Positions 43,865-52,388 of a stretch of DNA of 64,000 nucleotides are shown piece after piece. Numbering within the stretch: the first letter of the stretch is position 1; each line of letters opens with the position of its first letter. A program made the position numbers and the translations under genes. Below the pieces are notes generated by a model. The model worked only from the letters and a program-made list of their open reading frames with translations, searched no databases and was not told the origin of the DNA. Source of the DNA: JACDAL01 sp963849115. Its GTDB lineage: Bacteria > Actinomycetota > CADDZG01 > WHSQ01. The DNA lies in contig CAWKGK010000010.1 of assembly GCA_963849115.1 (NCBI GenBank), positions 1-64,000 on the forward strand. The letters run 5' to 3'.

Positions 43865-44494
43865 ATGACGTCGCAGCTTATCGTCGCCCGGCACGCCGAA
43901 ACGAAATGCTCCCGGGCCGGCGTGCTCAACGGCGACCCGTCCAAACCATGCCCACTGACAACTCGCGGCCTCCAACAGGCAACTGAGATGGGGCGCAAAC
44001 TGGAGAGCACGCCACTTGACCTGTGCATTACAAGCGCCTTCGAACGGACAAGGAAGACTGCGTACATCGCCTTCGGCGGGAGAGACCTAACGCGCGTCGT
44101 CGAGCCTCTTCTCAACGACCCCGTGCTTGGAGCGCTCGAGGGCCTCGATGTAGAACGCCACCGAGAATGGTTTGAGCAACATGCCTGGGACCAGGCGCCT
44201 GCGGGAGGAGAGAGTCAGCTCGAGGCTATCTCTCGCTTCGTAGCGGGATGGAGGCGAGTCCTCGAGCAGCCAGAGAACGCCGTTGTCGTCATAGGACACG
44301 CTTTTCCGATAAGTCTCGCGCTTACCCTTGCATCAGGTGAGAAGCCTGCACTGCGTCGACGGTATGAAGTAGAGGTCGACGTGGCACAACTCACGACCCT
44401 CGACGTGGTTGCCCTCGATAAGGGTTTGAGATGTGCTCAGGCCGCTCTGAGCGAACTATCGATCACGTCTGGCCGTTTTCGTCACCGTCGTTAG
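43865..44494 (+). CDS. Histidine phosphatase superfamily protein
   Basis: 209 residues from ATG 43865; an ATG at 43853 adds four residues. The N-terminal RHG-type motif is LIVARHAETKCSRAG (phosphoryl-accepting His in ARHAE), followed by LTTRGLQQATEMGR, ITSAFERTRKTA (second Arg) and PVLGALEGLD, and near the end VVVIGHAFPI (catalytic His). It hydrolyses phosphomonoesters; phosphoglycerate mutase-like and alpha-ribazole phosphatase-like relatives exist. Its 3' end overlaps the ribA-ribD fusion gene by 32 bp on the other strand. Confidence 0.9.
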   Translation: MTSQLIVARHAETKCSRAGVLNGDPSKPCPLTTRGLQQATEMGRKLESTPLDLCITSAFERTRKTAYIAFGGRDLTRVVEPLLNDPVLGALEGLDVERHREWFEQHAWDQAPAGGESQLEAISRFVAGWRRVLEQPENAVVVIGHAFPISLALTLASGEKPALRRRYEVEVDVAQLTTLDVVALDKGLRCAQAALSELSITSGRFRHRR

Positions 44495-45794
44495 AGCACA
44501 CATCCCACGCCAGCATGACGTCGTCGTCCATCACGAAGAGACTCCGGTTGGTGAGAGAAATGCCTTGTGAGACTCTGGCCACTCTCAGATCGCCCACCGC
44601 CGCCAGACCCCTTCCCAGGATGACCGGGGCGCAGGCAACCACAAGGCGATCGACTAGATGTTGGCTCAGCAACTCGGTGATCACCTTCGCCCCTCCCTCG
44701 ACAAGCAAGGATTGGATTCCGGAGGCCCTCAAGGAAGCCATCGCAGCGGGCAGGTCCACTCCCGCGGACCCCTCGGGCAGAACCCTCACCGAAACGTTTT
44801 GGCGCCGCAACTGCTCTATCTTCTCTGGGTGAGCGCGCGGCGTAGTCAGGATCACCGTTGCGGCATCGCGTCCCAGCACGTTCGCCGCGAGCGGAATACG
44901 CAGAGTCGAATCCAACACCACCCGAATGGGCGACGCCCCGGGGACCATCCGCACGGTGAGCTGCGGATCATCACGCAGGACGGTTCCGATCCCCACCATG
45001 CAGGCATCGCAACGAGCGCGCAGCGAATGGGACACCGCCCGCTCGTCTTCGCCGCTGATCCACTTCGAGTCTCCTACTGCTGTGGCAATACGCCCATCGA
45101 TGCTCTGCGCATACTTGACCGCTACATAGGGCCGCCGGCTCGAAGATCGGATATTGCCCAGGAGCTCCCCCGAATCCGGAGAATGGAGGCTCTCCGCAAC
45201 GCCCAAATGGGGGCCGAGATGACCCATTCTGTTGCGCTTGGTTTGCAGGTAATCGATATTTCGATTGTGCGCAGCGACATGCAGTGGTTCCAGACCGACC
45301 ACCTTCAAGCCGGCCCGGCTCAGAGCAGCTGCCTTGTCCGGATTGTTGGACAACAGGCGTATGGAGTCAATGCCAAGTGCTCCGAGCACGGAAGCAGCAT
45401 CTTCGTACTTGCGGCCATCAACGGGAAGGCCAAGATGGAGATTCGCGTCGACGGTATCGGCACCGCCGTCTTGAACGACGTAGGATCGAAGTTTGTTGAT
45501 GAGTCCCACCCCGCGGCCTTCATGGCCCGTCACGTAGACCAAGACTCCTCGTTCCTCGGCTGCGATGGCCCGTAAGGCGGTCCGGAGCTGAACTCCACAG
45601 TCACAGCGCAGCGAACCAAGGGCGTCCCCCGTAAGACACTCCGAGTGCACGCGGGTGAGCGCGGGACCGCCGGTTGAGAGGTCACCGACTGAAAGGGCGA
45701 CGTGCACGAAGCCGGAAGAGGACTCGAAAGCCCTGGCGCGGAAGCATCCATAGGACGTGGGAAGCTCCAGATTGGCGACTTCCCTCAGGTTCAC
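44463..45794 (-). CDS. GTP cyclohydrolase II - RibD-type reductase fusion
   Basis: About 443 residues from GTG 45794; an upstream GTG at 45863 is possible. The N-terminal half is RibA-like: RVHSECLTGDALGSLRCDCGVQL-type zinc and catalytic site (Cys residues in EC, RC-D-C) and TGHEGRGVGLINK. The C-terminal half is RibD_C: YVAVKYAQSIDGRIA, GIGTVLRDDPQLTVR, PIRVVLDSTLRIP and LLVEGGAKVITELLSQ (nucleotide-binding Gly motif). There is no cytidine-deaminase-like RibD N-domain. GTP cyclohydrolase II opens GTP to a diaminopyrimidine, which RibD_C-type enzymes reduce with NADPH, so the fusion would give the ribityl-type diaminopyrimidine phosphate. It is divergent from the BchC-like dehydrogenase. Confidence 0.87.
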   Translation of the reverse strand: MNLREVANLELPTSYGCFRARAFESSSGFVHVALSVGDLSTGGPALTRVHSECLTGDALGSLRCDCGVQLRTALRAIAAEERGVLVYVTGHEGRGVGLINKLRSYVVQDGGADTVDANLHLGLPVDGRKYEDAASVLGALGIDSIRLLSNNPDKAAALSRAGLKVVGLEPLHVAAHNRNIDYLQTKRNRMGHLGPHLGVAESLHSPDSGELLGNIRSSSRRPYVAVKYAQSIDGRIATAVGDSKWISGEDERAVSHSLRARCDACMVGIGTVLRDDPQLTVRMVPGASPIRVVLDSTLRIPLAANVLGRDAATVILTTPRAHPEKIEQLRRQNVSVRVLPEGSAGVDLPAAMASLRASGIQSLLVEGGAKVITELLSQHLVDRLVVACAPVILGRGLAAVGDLRVARVSQGISLTNRSLFVMDDDVMLAWDVCSNDGDENGQT

Positions 45795-45969
45795 CCCGTG
45801 ATTGTAATCCTTCCGGTCTTCTCCGACAGCGTCGATTCGGGCTGCTTGCGCAAGTCCCGTCACGGCATCGAGAACGTACGAGTATGCTCTGAATCTGGCG
45901 GGGACCTCCGAGACGGGACTCTAAGATCGACACTCTCGTGAAGCAACCACCGGTACTTGGCAGCGCCTT

Positions 45970-46989
45970 TTGAAAGCCCGTGCCCTCTTATTTGTCGCAC
46001 CAAGGCAAGTTGAGTTGCGCTGGATCGATGTGCCCGACCCAGGCCCGGGCGAGGTCCTTATTCGCTCTATCTATTCCGGCATTAGTTCGGGAACCGAGAT
46101 GCTTGTGTATCAAGGGCTGGTCGAGGCTGGGTTGCCCCTCGACGAGCGCATCGAAGCTCTTAGAGGAACCTTCAGCTATCCCTTTCAGTACGGCTACAGC
46201 TCCGTTGGCGTGGTCGAACGGCCGCCAGAGTCACCTCTGCATGGTTCCGTGGTCTTTGCCTTTCATCCACATCAGGAGCTGTTCTCGAAACCAGAGTCGG
46301 ACGTTCTCGTGATCTCAAATCTCTCCCCGCGTGTGGCCACCTTGTTTCCGCTGGTAGAAACCGCCTTGCAGATCTACCTTGAAGTGGAGCAAATCGGCTC
46401 GGGCCCGACCGTCGTCATCGGGCTGGGAGCGGTCGGCATGTTGACGGCAGCTCTCATGGAGCAGCGGGGCCACACCGTGATCGGGGTCGACATCAGCCCT
46501 TGGCGGGCCGAGGCAGCGCGAGCTCTGGGCATTGATGCGGTCGAGCCGGCGGCGGCCCCGGAAGCAGTGCGCCGGCAAAGCGGGGGCCAGGGAGCAGCGG
46601 TCGTGGTCGAGGCCAGCGGCGACCCGGAAGCGCTCGCCTCCGCGCTCGACTTGCTCGGCCACGAGGGGACGGCACTGGTGGCTTCCTGGTACGGTCTTAA
46701 GCTCGCGTCGCTCCCGTTGGGCGGAGCCTTCCACCGCCGCAGGCTTACGATCAGGAGTACTCAAGTGTCCACAATTCCTGCGCAGTTAGCTTCGCAATGG
46801 ACGGTGCGGCGGCGCCGGGAAGCGGCACTCGGACTAATTGATCGGTTGCCGGTCGAGGCTCTCGCTACACACGAGTTTCCGTTTACCTCTGCCGCCTCGG
46901 CCTACGGGACTATCGCTCAAGGAGAGGAGGGTCTTCTTCACGCTGCCCTCCGCTACGAGCCCGCGATCCAAACGAGCGCGCATGTATGA
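45970..46989 (+). CDS. Zinc-type alcohol dehydrogenase-like protein, BchC-related
   Basis: 339 residues from TTG 45970. MKARALLFVAPRQVELRWIDVP-like start, IYSGISSGTEMLVYQG (typical of the BchC branch, where Ser/Gly replace a structural Cys), then the nucleotide-binding GLGAVGMLTAAL and a NAD(P)-type Rossmann end (VIGVDISPWRAEAARALG). Classical catalytic Zn Cys residues are not evident. The family oxidises or reduces alcohols on pyrrole or sugar substrates. The stop overlaps the next start by 8 bp, so it works together with the PTPS-like enzyme. Confidence 0.85.
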   Translation: MKARALLFVAPRQVELRWIDVPDPGPGEVLIRSIYSGISSGTEMLVYQGLVEAGLPLDERIEALRGTFSYPFQYGYSSVGVVERPPESPLHGSVVFAFHPHQELFSKPESDVLVISNLSPRVATLFPLVETALQIYLEVEQIGSGPTVVIGLGAVGMLTAALMEQRGHTVIGVDISPWRAEAARALGIDAVEPAAAPEAVRRQSGGQGAAVVVEASGDPEALASALDLLGHEGTALVASWYGLKLASLPLGGAFHRRRLTIRSTQVSTIPAQLASQWTVRRRREAALGLIDRLPVEALATHEFPFTSAASAYGTIAQGEEGLLHAALRYEPAIQTSAHV

Positions 46990-47371
46990 AGTGGGTTTGT
47001 CCAAGAGCTTCACCGCATGGCACGTAATGCCCGACATCCCCGGACCCGAGAGCACCCGTCACCAACATGAATACAAGCTCGATGTGGTCGTGAGCAGGCA
47101 AGAGCTCGACGAACGTGAGATGGTCGTCGACATCGACGTGCTACAGAAATTGCTCGATCAGGTCGTCGGGGACATCGCCGGCCAAGATCTGGAACGAATT
47201 TTGCCGCCGGAGGGTGCCGCCGTCACGGTCGAGTATCTGGCGAAGTGGGCGTTCGATCAGATCTCGCCAGAGATTGCGGCCGGTGGCGCGGACGAACTCG
47301 CTGTGCGGGCATGGGAATCGCCTGACGCGTTCGGCGGCTACTTCGACCGCATCGACAGAACCTCGTTGTAA
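46982..47371 (+). CDS. 6-pyruvoyltetrahydropterin synthase (PTPS)-like protein with Glu for Cys
   Basis: 129 residues, ATG 46982 overlapping the dehydrogenase stop. The zinc ligands are His14 (FTAWHV) and His27/His29 (RHQHEY). At the position of the catalytic Cys of PTPS (four residues before the first His of the H-x-H pair) there is Glu23 (GPESTRHQH), the substitution described for PTPS-III enzymes that make 6-hydroxymethyldihydropterin. Further family text: REMVVDIDVLQKLLDQVV and PPEGAAVTVEYLAKWAFDQI. It may convert dihydroneopterin triphosphate or a related substrate to a pterin aldehyde/alcohol. Its 3' end overlaps the glycosyltransferase gene on the other strand by 34 bp. Confidence 0.85.
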   Translation: MYEVGLSKSFTAWHVMPDIPGPESTRHQHEYKLDVVVSRQELDEREMVVDIDVLQKLLDQVVGDIAGQDLERILPPEGAAVTVEYLAKWAFDQISPEIAAGGADELAVRAWESPDAFGGYFDRIDRTSL

Positions 47372-48429
47372 GCACTCATACAGCGGTGCGCGCAATGCTC
47401 CCAGGTAAAGTTCTCAAGCGCCAGACGCCGTCCTGCAAGTCCCATCCGGCGCGCCTTTTGCGGATCGCCCACGAGCTCCTCGATGCGGCTCCGCAGCTCC
47501 CCGACATCGCCGGGAGTGACCAGATAACCGGTCTCACCGTGGCGAACGACCTCCGGCACCCCGCCAATGCGGCTCGCCACGACCGGCGTTCCGCTGGCCA
47601 TGGCTTCCAAGATAGATAGGCTCAACAGTTCGGAAATTGCCACAGACTTGCCGTAAACGGTCCGAGCGACGGACGGGAGCACAAAGACCTGCGCCCGGCG
47701 ATGAAGTTCCGCAAGAAGGTCATCGTCCACTCCTCCGCAAAAGACCACATCCTTTCCTCGAGCGAGATCCCGCAAGAGATTCGGGTAATCGCGTTCGGGG
47801 GTTCCAGTGTCATGACCCGTGGTTCCGGCGATCCGCAGCTCCACCCCTGACGGCAACGCCTCGATCAAGCGATCCAAACCCTTGTGCGGAGTGATGCGCC
47901 CCCCATAGAGGACGCCCGAGCGCGCAGTATCCTGCGGGTGGAATCGATCTACGTCGACGCCGCCAAGGATCACTCGAGTCCCGTCCGGCGCGGCCCTCAT
48001 CGTCTCGGCCGAGCTGTGAGATACAAGGAGGAAGCGCTCGAACAGACTCGACGGCAGCCTCAGCCGCCCTGCGCCGAGCCCATGGTCGGTGGTGACGGCG
48101 GGCGTGCGCTGCAACATGCTCAGCAGCGCGGCGAGTGCACCAGGAGCGCTCCAGGTTTGATGGGTGTGGACGATGTCTGCGTCACGGAGCTCGGCTGCTA
48201 GACCCCGGGCGATGGGATGCACGGGGTGTCCCTTGAGACGCAGGATCGTTCGCAGGACGACGATCTCTAGGTCGTCTTCGCGAGCTCGCATCGGCCGGCT
48301 ACCAAAGGTGATCATCCGGCAGGGAACATGACGTGAAAGCGCCCGGCACAGCTCCAGAGGGAAGCGCTCACCACCTCCAAACAGGCCCGAGCCCCCAAAG
48401 GGTGTAGGAACGACATGAGCGATGAGCAT
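47338..48429 (-). CDS. Glycosyltransferase family 4
   Basis: 363 residues from ATG 48429. GT-B fold: VVPTPFGGSGLFGGGERF (N-terminal nucleotide-sugar loop), HTHQTW, VSHSSAET, GGVDVDRFHP, then the C-domain landmarks LYGGRITPHKGLDRLIEAL and EAMASGTPVVASRIGGVPEVV (EX7E motif region). It would transfer a sugar from an NDP-sugar, possibly to a pterin-type product given the neighbouring genes. Its start codon is head-to-head with the next gene: the two ATGs overlap in a CATG. Confidence 0.92.
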   Translation of the reverse strand: MLIAHVVPTPFGGSGLFGGGERFPLELCRALSRHVPCRMITFGSRPMRAREDDLEIVVLRTILRLKGHPVHPIARGLAAELRDADIVHTHQTWSAPGALAALLSMLQRTPAVTTDHGLGAGRLRLPSSLFERFLLVSHSSAETMRAAPDGTRVILGGVDVDRFHPQDTARSGVLYGGRITPHKGLDRLIEALPSGVELRIAGTTGHDTGTPERDYPNLLRDLARGKDVVFCGGVDDDLLAELHRRAQVFVLPSVARTVYGKSVAISELLSLSILEAMASGTPVVASRIGGVPEVVRHGETGYLVTPGDVGELRSRIEELVGDPQKARRMGLAGRRLALENFTWEHCAHRCMSAYNEVLSMRSK

Positions 48430-49498
48430 GCAGGTGACCTTGATAACCCTCGGAGATCCGAAGACGGTGACGGGCGGCTACCTCTACCACAGTCGCATGG
48501 AGGAAGCGGCCCAGCGTCACAACTTCGCCTTCGAGTTTGCATCGGTTCCAGTAGGTCCTCTTGCCTCAAGCGTGACAACGGCACATCGCATGCTCCGGGC
48601 AGCCGAACGGGAGCGAGACGTGGTCGTCTGCGACTCCATAGTCGCCACGTTCTTGAGGGCCTCGGCGCCACAAAGACGAAGGGCTGCGGTGGTGGCGATG
48701 ATCCACCAGCCCCCCGGAGGCATGGAACCGGGCACACTCGGACGGCTGGCGAGACAACGCCTTGACCGGGCTGCGTATCGACGCATGGATCGCTTGATCG
48801 TGGCCAGCGAGCAGTTGCGGCAACAATTCATCCGCGAGGGCTTCGGCGATCATTCCCTCGTTGTGATTGCACCCGGCAGAGACGCTCCGACCGAAGGGGG
48901 TATCGAGACGCCGGTGGAGGACTTGCGGCAAGGACGCCAGGCGGCCCTTCTGTGCGTGGGGAACTGGGTTCGCCGCAAGCAGATCATCGAGCTACTGGAA
49001 GCGTTCTCGCGTCTCCCCAAGGGCCTCGCAACCCTGCACCTGGTCGGGAGCGACGCAGTCGATCCCTCCTACGCCGAAGCCGTAAGGGATCGCCTCGTTC
49101 CTCTGAGTAGCTCAGTCGTGGTGCACGGCGCGCAGTCACGCGCCCGCGTGCAGGCGATGTATGAACAGGCCGACATCTTCGTGTTGGCCAGCATCCAGGA
49201 GCCCTACGGCACCGTCTATGGGGAGGCTCTGGCAGCTGGTCTGCCGGTGGTCGGATGGCGTGCCGGGAACCTGCCGTACCTGGTCACAGACGGTCTCGAG
49301 GGATTGTTGAGCGAGCCTGGTGACGTCTCGGCGCTCGCCGACGCCATCAGCCGGCTGACGACAGACCGGGAACTGCGCAAGATGATGGGGGCCGCGGCTC
49401 GGCGAAGGGGGCAGGAACTCCCTACCTGGGAGGCGACCGCGGCGGCGTTCTTCGAGGAGCTGCGAAAGACCTCGATGGACCACAGCGGGCAGGCTTGA
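48422..49498 (+). CDS. Glycosyltransferase family 4
   Basis: 358 residues from ATG 48422, or 356 from ATG 48428. GT-B fold with VTGGYLYHSRMEEAAQ, VVCDSIVATF, MIHQPPGGM, VASEQLRQQFI, VIAPGRDAP, VGNWVRRKQIIELLEAF and LASIQEPYGTVYGEALAAGLPVVGWRAGNLPYLV (EX7E region). Related architecture to the neighbour but sequences differ. It begins inside the 5' end of the divergent gene, so both promoters must lie within the opposing coding sequences. Probably acts on the same pathway product. Confidence 0.92.
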   Translation: MSMQVTLITLGDPKTVTGGYLYHSRMEEAAQRHNFAFEFASVPVGPLASSVTTAHRMLRAAERERDVVVCDSIVATFLRASAPQRRRAAVVAMIHQPPGGMEPGTLGRLARQRLDRAAYRRMDRLIVASEQLRQQFIREGFGDHSLVVIAPGRDAPTEGGIETPVEDLRQGRQAALLCVGNWVRRKQIIELLEAFSRLPKGLATLHLVGSDAVDPSYAEAVRDRLVPLSSSVVVHGAQSRARVQAMYEQADIFVLASIQEPYGTVYGEALAAGLPVVGWRAGNLPYLVTDGLEGLLSEPGDVSALADAISRLTTDRELRKMMGAAARRRGQELPTWEATAAAFFEELRKTSMDHSGQA

Positions 49499-49604
49499 GC
49501 CGATTTGCGACTACAGGCGGCACCCGCCGGCCGACAACTGGTGCGTGGGCTCGGGGGCCGCGTAACGGTGTCGTGACGGCCGCGCTCATGATTGAGGTCA
49601 AGTT

Positions 49605-51092
49605 ATGGCGAACACAAGGGTGATAGCAGGACAGCTGCGCTCAGCCGGGGCAGGGCGCTCCCCGTCTCAGGGGTGGCGGCTGGCCACACTTCGCTGGCTG
49701 TGGGCGGCCGTTACGATGCTTGCGCTGGTGGTCTCGACGGCGGCCTTCGTGGCGCTCGCCTCGGACAGCTCGCTCAACGCACTGTCGACCGTCGGCGTCT
49801 TCGAGTTCAGCCCCCGGCTTGCTCAGGGACTCGAGGCGCTGGGGATCTCCCTGGAACTGGTCGAAAGAGCCGATCTGATCTTCCGGCTGCTGGGCTTCGT
49901 CGTCTTCGTGGTGACCGCCGCAGTGATCTTTGTCCGCAGATCGCGCGACTGGATGATGGGGCTCACCTCGGCGACGCTGACCGCGTTCGGGGCCTCGGTG
50001 TTCGCTCCCCTCCCCCTCCTCGCTCGCAACCACCCGGAATGGAGTTGGGCGGTTGGTCTGGTGGGAAACTTTCAGCCGAACTCCCCGCTCTTCGGGCGCT
50101 CACTGGGGGGACTTTCCTTTCTCCTCTTCCTGTATCTGTTTCCGGACGGGCGCTTCATCCCGGGCTTCACGCGTTGGGTAGCCGCCGCCATTCTCGGCCA
50201 CATCGTTCTGTGGTCGCTCGGCCCCGGCTCGATCTTTGCGGTCGATCTATGGCCCCTGCCCCTGCAGTACTTCTGGATCATCGCCGTCCCGGCAACCGGG
50301 CTCTACGCTCAGGTTCACCGCTACGCCTTGGACTCGAGCCCCGCTCGCCGGCATCAAACCCAGCTCGTGCTCATGGCGCTGGGCACTATCGCAGCCGTGC
50401 CGCCGTTGCTCGTGGCGATCAGCCCTCGGCTGAGTCAGGCGCTTCCGGGCTTAGCGGTCGTCACTCCCCGGGTGGAAGCTCTTTACGAGCTGATCCTCTT
50501 GGCGTTCTTAGCGGTCGCATTGCTTGCTTTGCCGCTCTCTATTGCAGTCTCGGTGCTGCGCTATGGGCTCTGGGACATCGACCTGTTCGTCAACCGAGCC
50601 CTTGTCTACGGTTCCTTGACCGCGTCTCTCGGCCTCGCTTATGTGGGAGCCATCGTCCTACTGCAACAGGTGTTCAGCGACGTCACGCGGGGTTCCACAG
50701 TGGCGGCAACGATTTCAACCCTCGCGGTCTCAGCTCTCTTTCGCCCCGCCAAGAACCGCTTCCAAGCGCTCATCGACCGCCGCTTCAACCGCCGCAAGTA
50801 CGACGCCCAAAAGACGATCGACGCCTTCGGGTTGCGGCTGAGAGACCACGTCAATCTCGACTCCCTCGAGGACGATCTATTGAAGGTGGTTGGTGACACC
50901 ATGCAGTGTGCCTGTGTGGGCCTGTGGCTGAGGCCTATCGGCGTGGCCAGCTCAGTAGCGACGGCCCCCGGCCCGACGGCTCCGAAAGAGCCTGATCAGC
51001 CGACCGACCACGGCAAACAGGACCCGGGCCCGGAACAACCGATATATCAAAGCGAACATGATGCCTCCCCCAACTCAAGAGAATGCCACTAA
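49605..51092 (+). CDS. Polytopic membrane protein resembling the N-terminal half of sensor kinases
   Basis: 495 residues, ATG 49605. About ten membrane segments, then the same linker as the 37092 protein: VLRYGLWDIDLFVNRALVYGSLT and RFQALIDRRFNRRKYDAQKTIDAFGLRLRDHVNLDSL. It continues with about 60 polar, Pro/Asp-rich residues (TAPKEPDQPTDHG) and ends. As in the paralogue, no histidine kinase or GAF domain follows. The tail overlaps the phospholipase D gene on the other strand by 4 bp. Possibly a membrane sensor whose output part is missing. Confidence 0.78.
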   Translation: MANTRVIAGQLRSAGAGRSPSQGWRLATLRWLWAAVTMLALVVSTAAFVALASDSSLNALSTVGVFEFSPRLAQGLEALGISLELVERADLIFRLLGFVVFVVTAAVIFVRRSRDWMMGLTSATLTAFGASVFAPLPLLARNHPEWSWAVGLVGNFQPNSPLFGRSLGGLSFLLFLYLFPDGRFIPGFTRWVAAAILGHIVLWSLGPGSIFAVDLWPLPLQYFWIIAVPATGLYAQVHRYALDSSPARRHQTQLVLMALGTIAAVPPLLVAISPRLSQALPGLAVVTPRVEALYELILLAFLAVALLALPLSIAVSVLRYGLWDIDLFVNRALVYGSLTASLGLAYVGAIVLLQQVFSDVTRGSTVAATISTLAVSALFRPAKNRFQALIDRRFNRRKYDAQKTIDAFGLRLRDHVNLDSLEDDLLKVVGDTMQCACVGLWLRPIGVASSVATAPGPTAPKEPDQPTDHGKQDPGPEQPIYQSEHDASPNSRECH

Positions 51093-52360
51093 AGCTCACG
51101 CCGAATGATACGGCCCGCCTGCTCCGACATCCGCTGACGCAGAGGGCGCTTTCTCCACCTCCCGCGGTGAAACTCCTCCGAGTGGGTAAGGTCTTGCTCG
51201 AAGACCTCCGTTAGCTGCGCGGCGAAGCGTCGGCTCTGGACGCACAACGTAGCTTCGTCGTTTAGCTGAAAGCTTCGATTGTCGAAGTTGACCGAACCGA
51301 CGGAGCTCCAGATGCCGTCCACCACCAAGGACTTGGCATGCAACATCGTAGGCTGGAACTCGAAGATCCGGACACCTTCGGAGAGCAGTCGATCGTAGGT
51401 CGAGCGCCCCGCTTGACGGACGATCTCTTTGGCCATGTGAGACCCCGGTACCAGGATGCGCACCTCGACACCTCGATGTGAGGCTTCCACCAGGGCTTCG
51501 ATAAATGCGGGGCGGGGTGCGAAGTACGCCGAGGTCAGGTCCAACGTCTCCCGAGCCGATGCAACCGCGAGGTAGTAGAGCGCCTCTGCGTCGGTATCAC
51601 CCACCCCGGCGCTCGAGCGCATCACCTGCATCGCGCCTCCGCCATTGACCGGACCCAGCACCGGCAGATAACCATCCCCCGCCAAGACCTCGCCGGTGGC
51701 CTCGAGCCAGTTCTCGGCAAAGGCCCCCTGAAGGCCGCGCACCACAGGTCCGCGCACCCGCACGTGTGTATCGCGCCAGTGGTCAGGGTCGTCTGCATTT
51801 CCCGTCCACTCTTCGGCGATCCCCACGCCCCCGGTCATGCCGATTGACCCATCCGCCACGAGGATCTTGCGGTGGGTGCGGTTCGCGATTCGGCGAATAG
51901 CGTAGGGCTTCACCGGCCTGAAGCGCCTAACCCGTACGCCCGCCTCCTCCATGCTCGAAACCAGGGAGGTGTCCATCTTCATGGCGCCTACCGCGTCGAG
52001 GAGTACGTTGCAGGTGACGCCGTCGCGCGCTCTCTGCGACAAAGCGTCGGCGACGTCGTGCGCTATGTCGCCCGTCCAGTAGACGTAAGTGAGCAGGTTC
52101 AGAGTCTGCTTGGCAGAGCCAATCGTCTCGAGAAAAACGGGAAAGATGTTGTCTCCGTTGACCAGCAACTCGACGTCGTTGCCGTGAGAGACGGGCGCCC
52201 CGGTGAGCGCCTCGGTGGCGCGCAAGAAGGAATCGCTTGCAACGTCGAGCGAGGCCTCGAGCTCGTAGCCGTGTCCTCCTTCTCGCCGATGCCTGAGGCT
52301 GTCGCTGGCATACCAGGCGATTCCGGCCAGAGCTAAGGCTGTGGGCCAGCGCTTGTTCAA
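51089..52360 (-). CDS. Phospholipase D-family protein (cardiolipin synthase-like)
   Basis: 423 residues from TTG 52360 with AGGA nearby. An N-terminal hydrophobic segment (TALALAGIAWYASD) anchors it. Two HKD motifs: NRTHRKILVADGSIGMTGG (first) and MLHAKSLVVDG with SVGSVNFDNRSF (second), plus GGVGI and the typical RRFRPVKP loop. It probably makes or remodels cardiolipin from phosphatidylglycerol, or acts as a phospholipase. Alone on its strand, upstream of the metallophosphoesterase. Confidence 0.9.
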   Translation of the reverse strand: MNKRWPTALALAGIAWYASDSLRHRREGGHGYELEASLDVASDSFLRATEALTGAPVSHGNDVELLVNGDNIFPVFLETIGSAKQTLNLLTYVYWTGDIAHDVADALSQRARDGVTCNVLLDAVGAMKMDTSLVSSMEEAGVRVRRFRPVKPYAIRRIANRTHRKILVADGSIGMTGGVGIAEEWTGNADDPDHWRDTHVRVRGPVVRGLQGAFAENWLEATGEVLAGDGYLPVLGPVNGGGAMQVMRSSAGVGDTDAEALYYLAVASARETLDLTSAYFAPRPAFIEALVEASHRGVEVRILVPGSHMAKEIVRQAGRSTYDRLLSEGVRIFEFQPTMLHAKSLVVDGIWSSVGSVNFDNRSFQLNDEATLCVQSRRFAAQLTEVFEQDLTHSEEFHRGRWRKRPLRQRMSEQAGRIIRREL

Positions 52361-52388
52361 AGTCCTGAGCGGTTGCGGCCGAGGTAGG

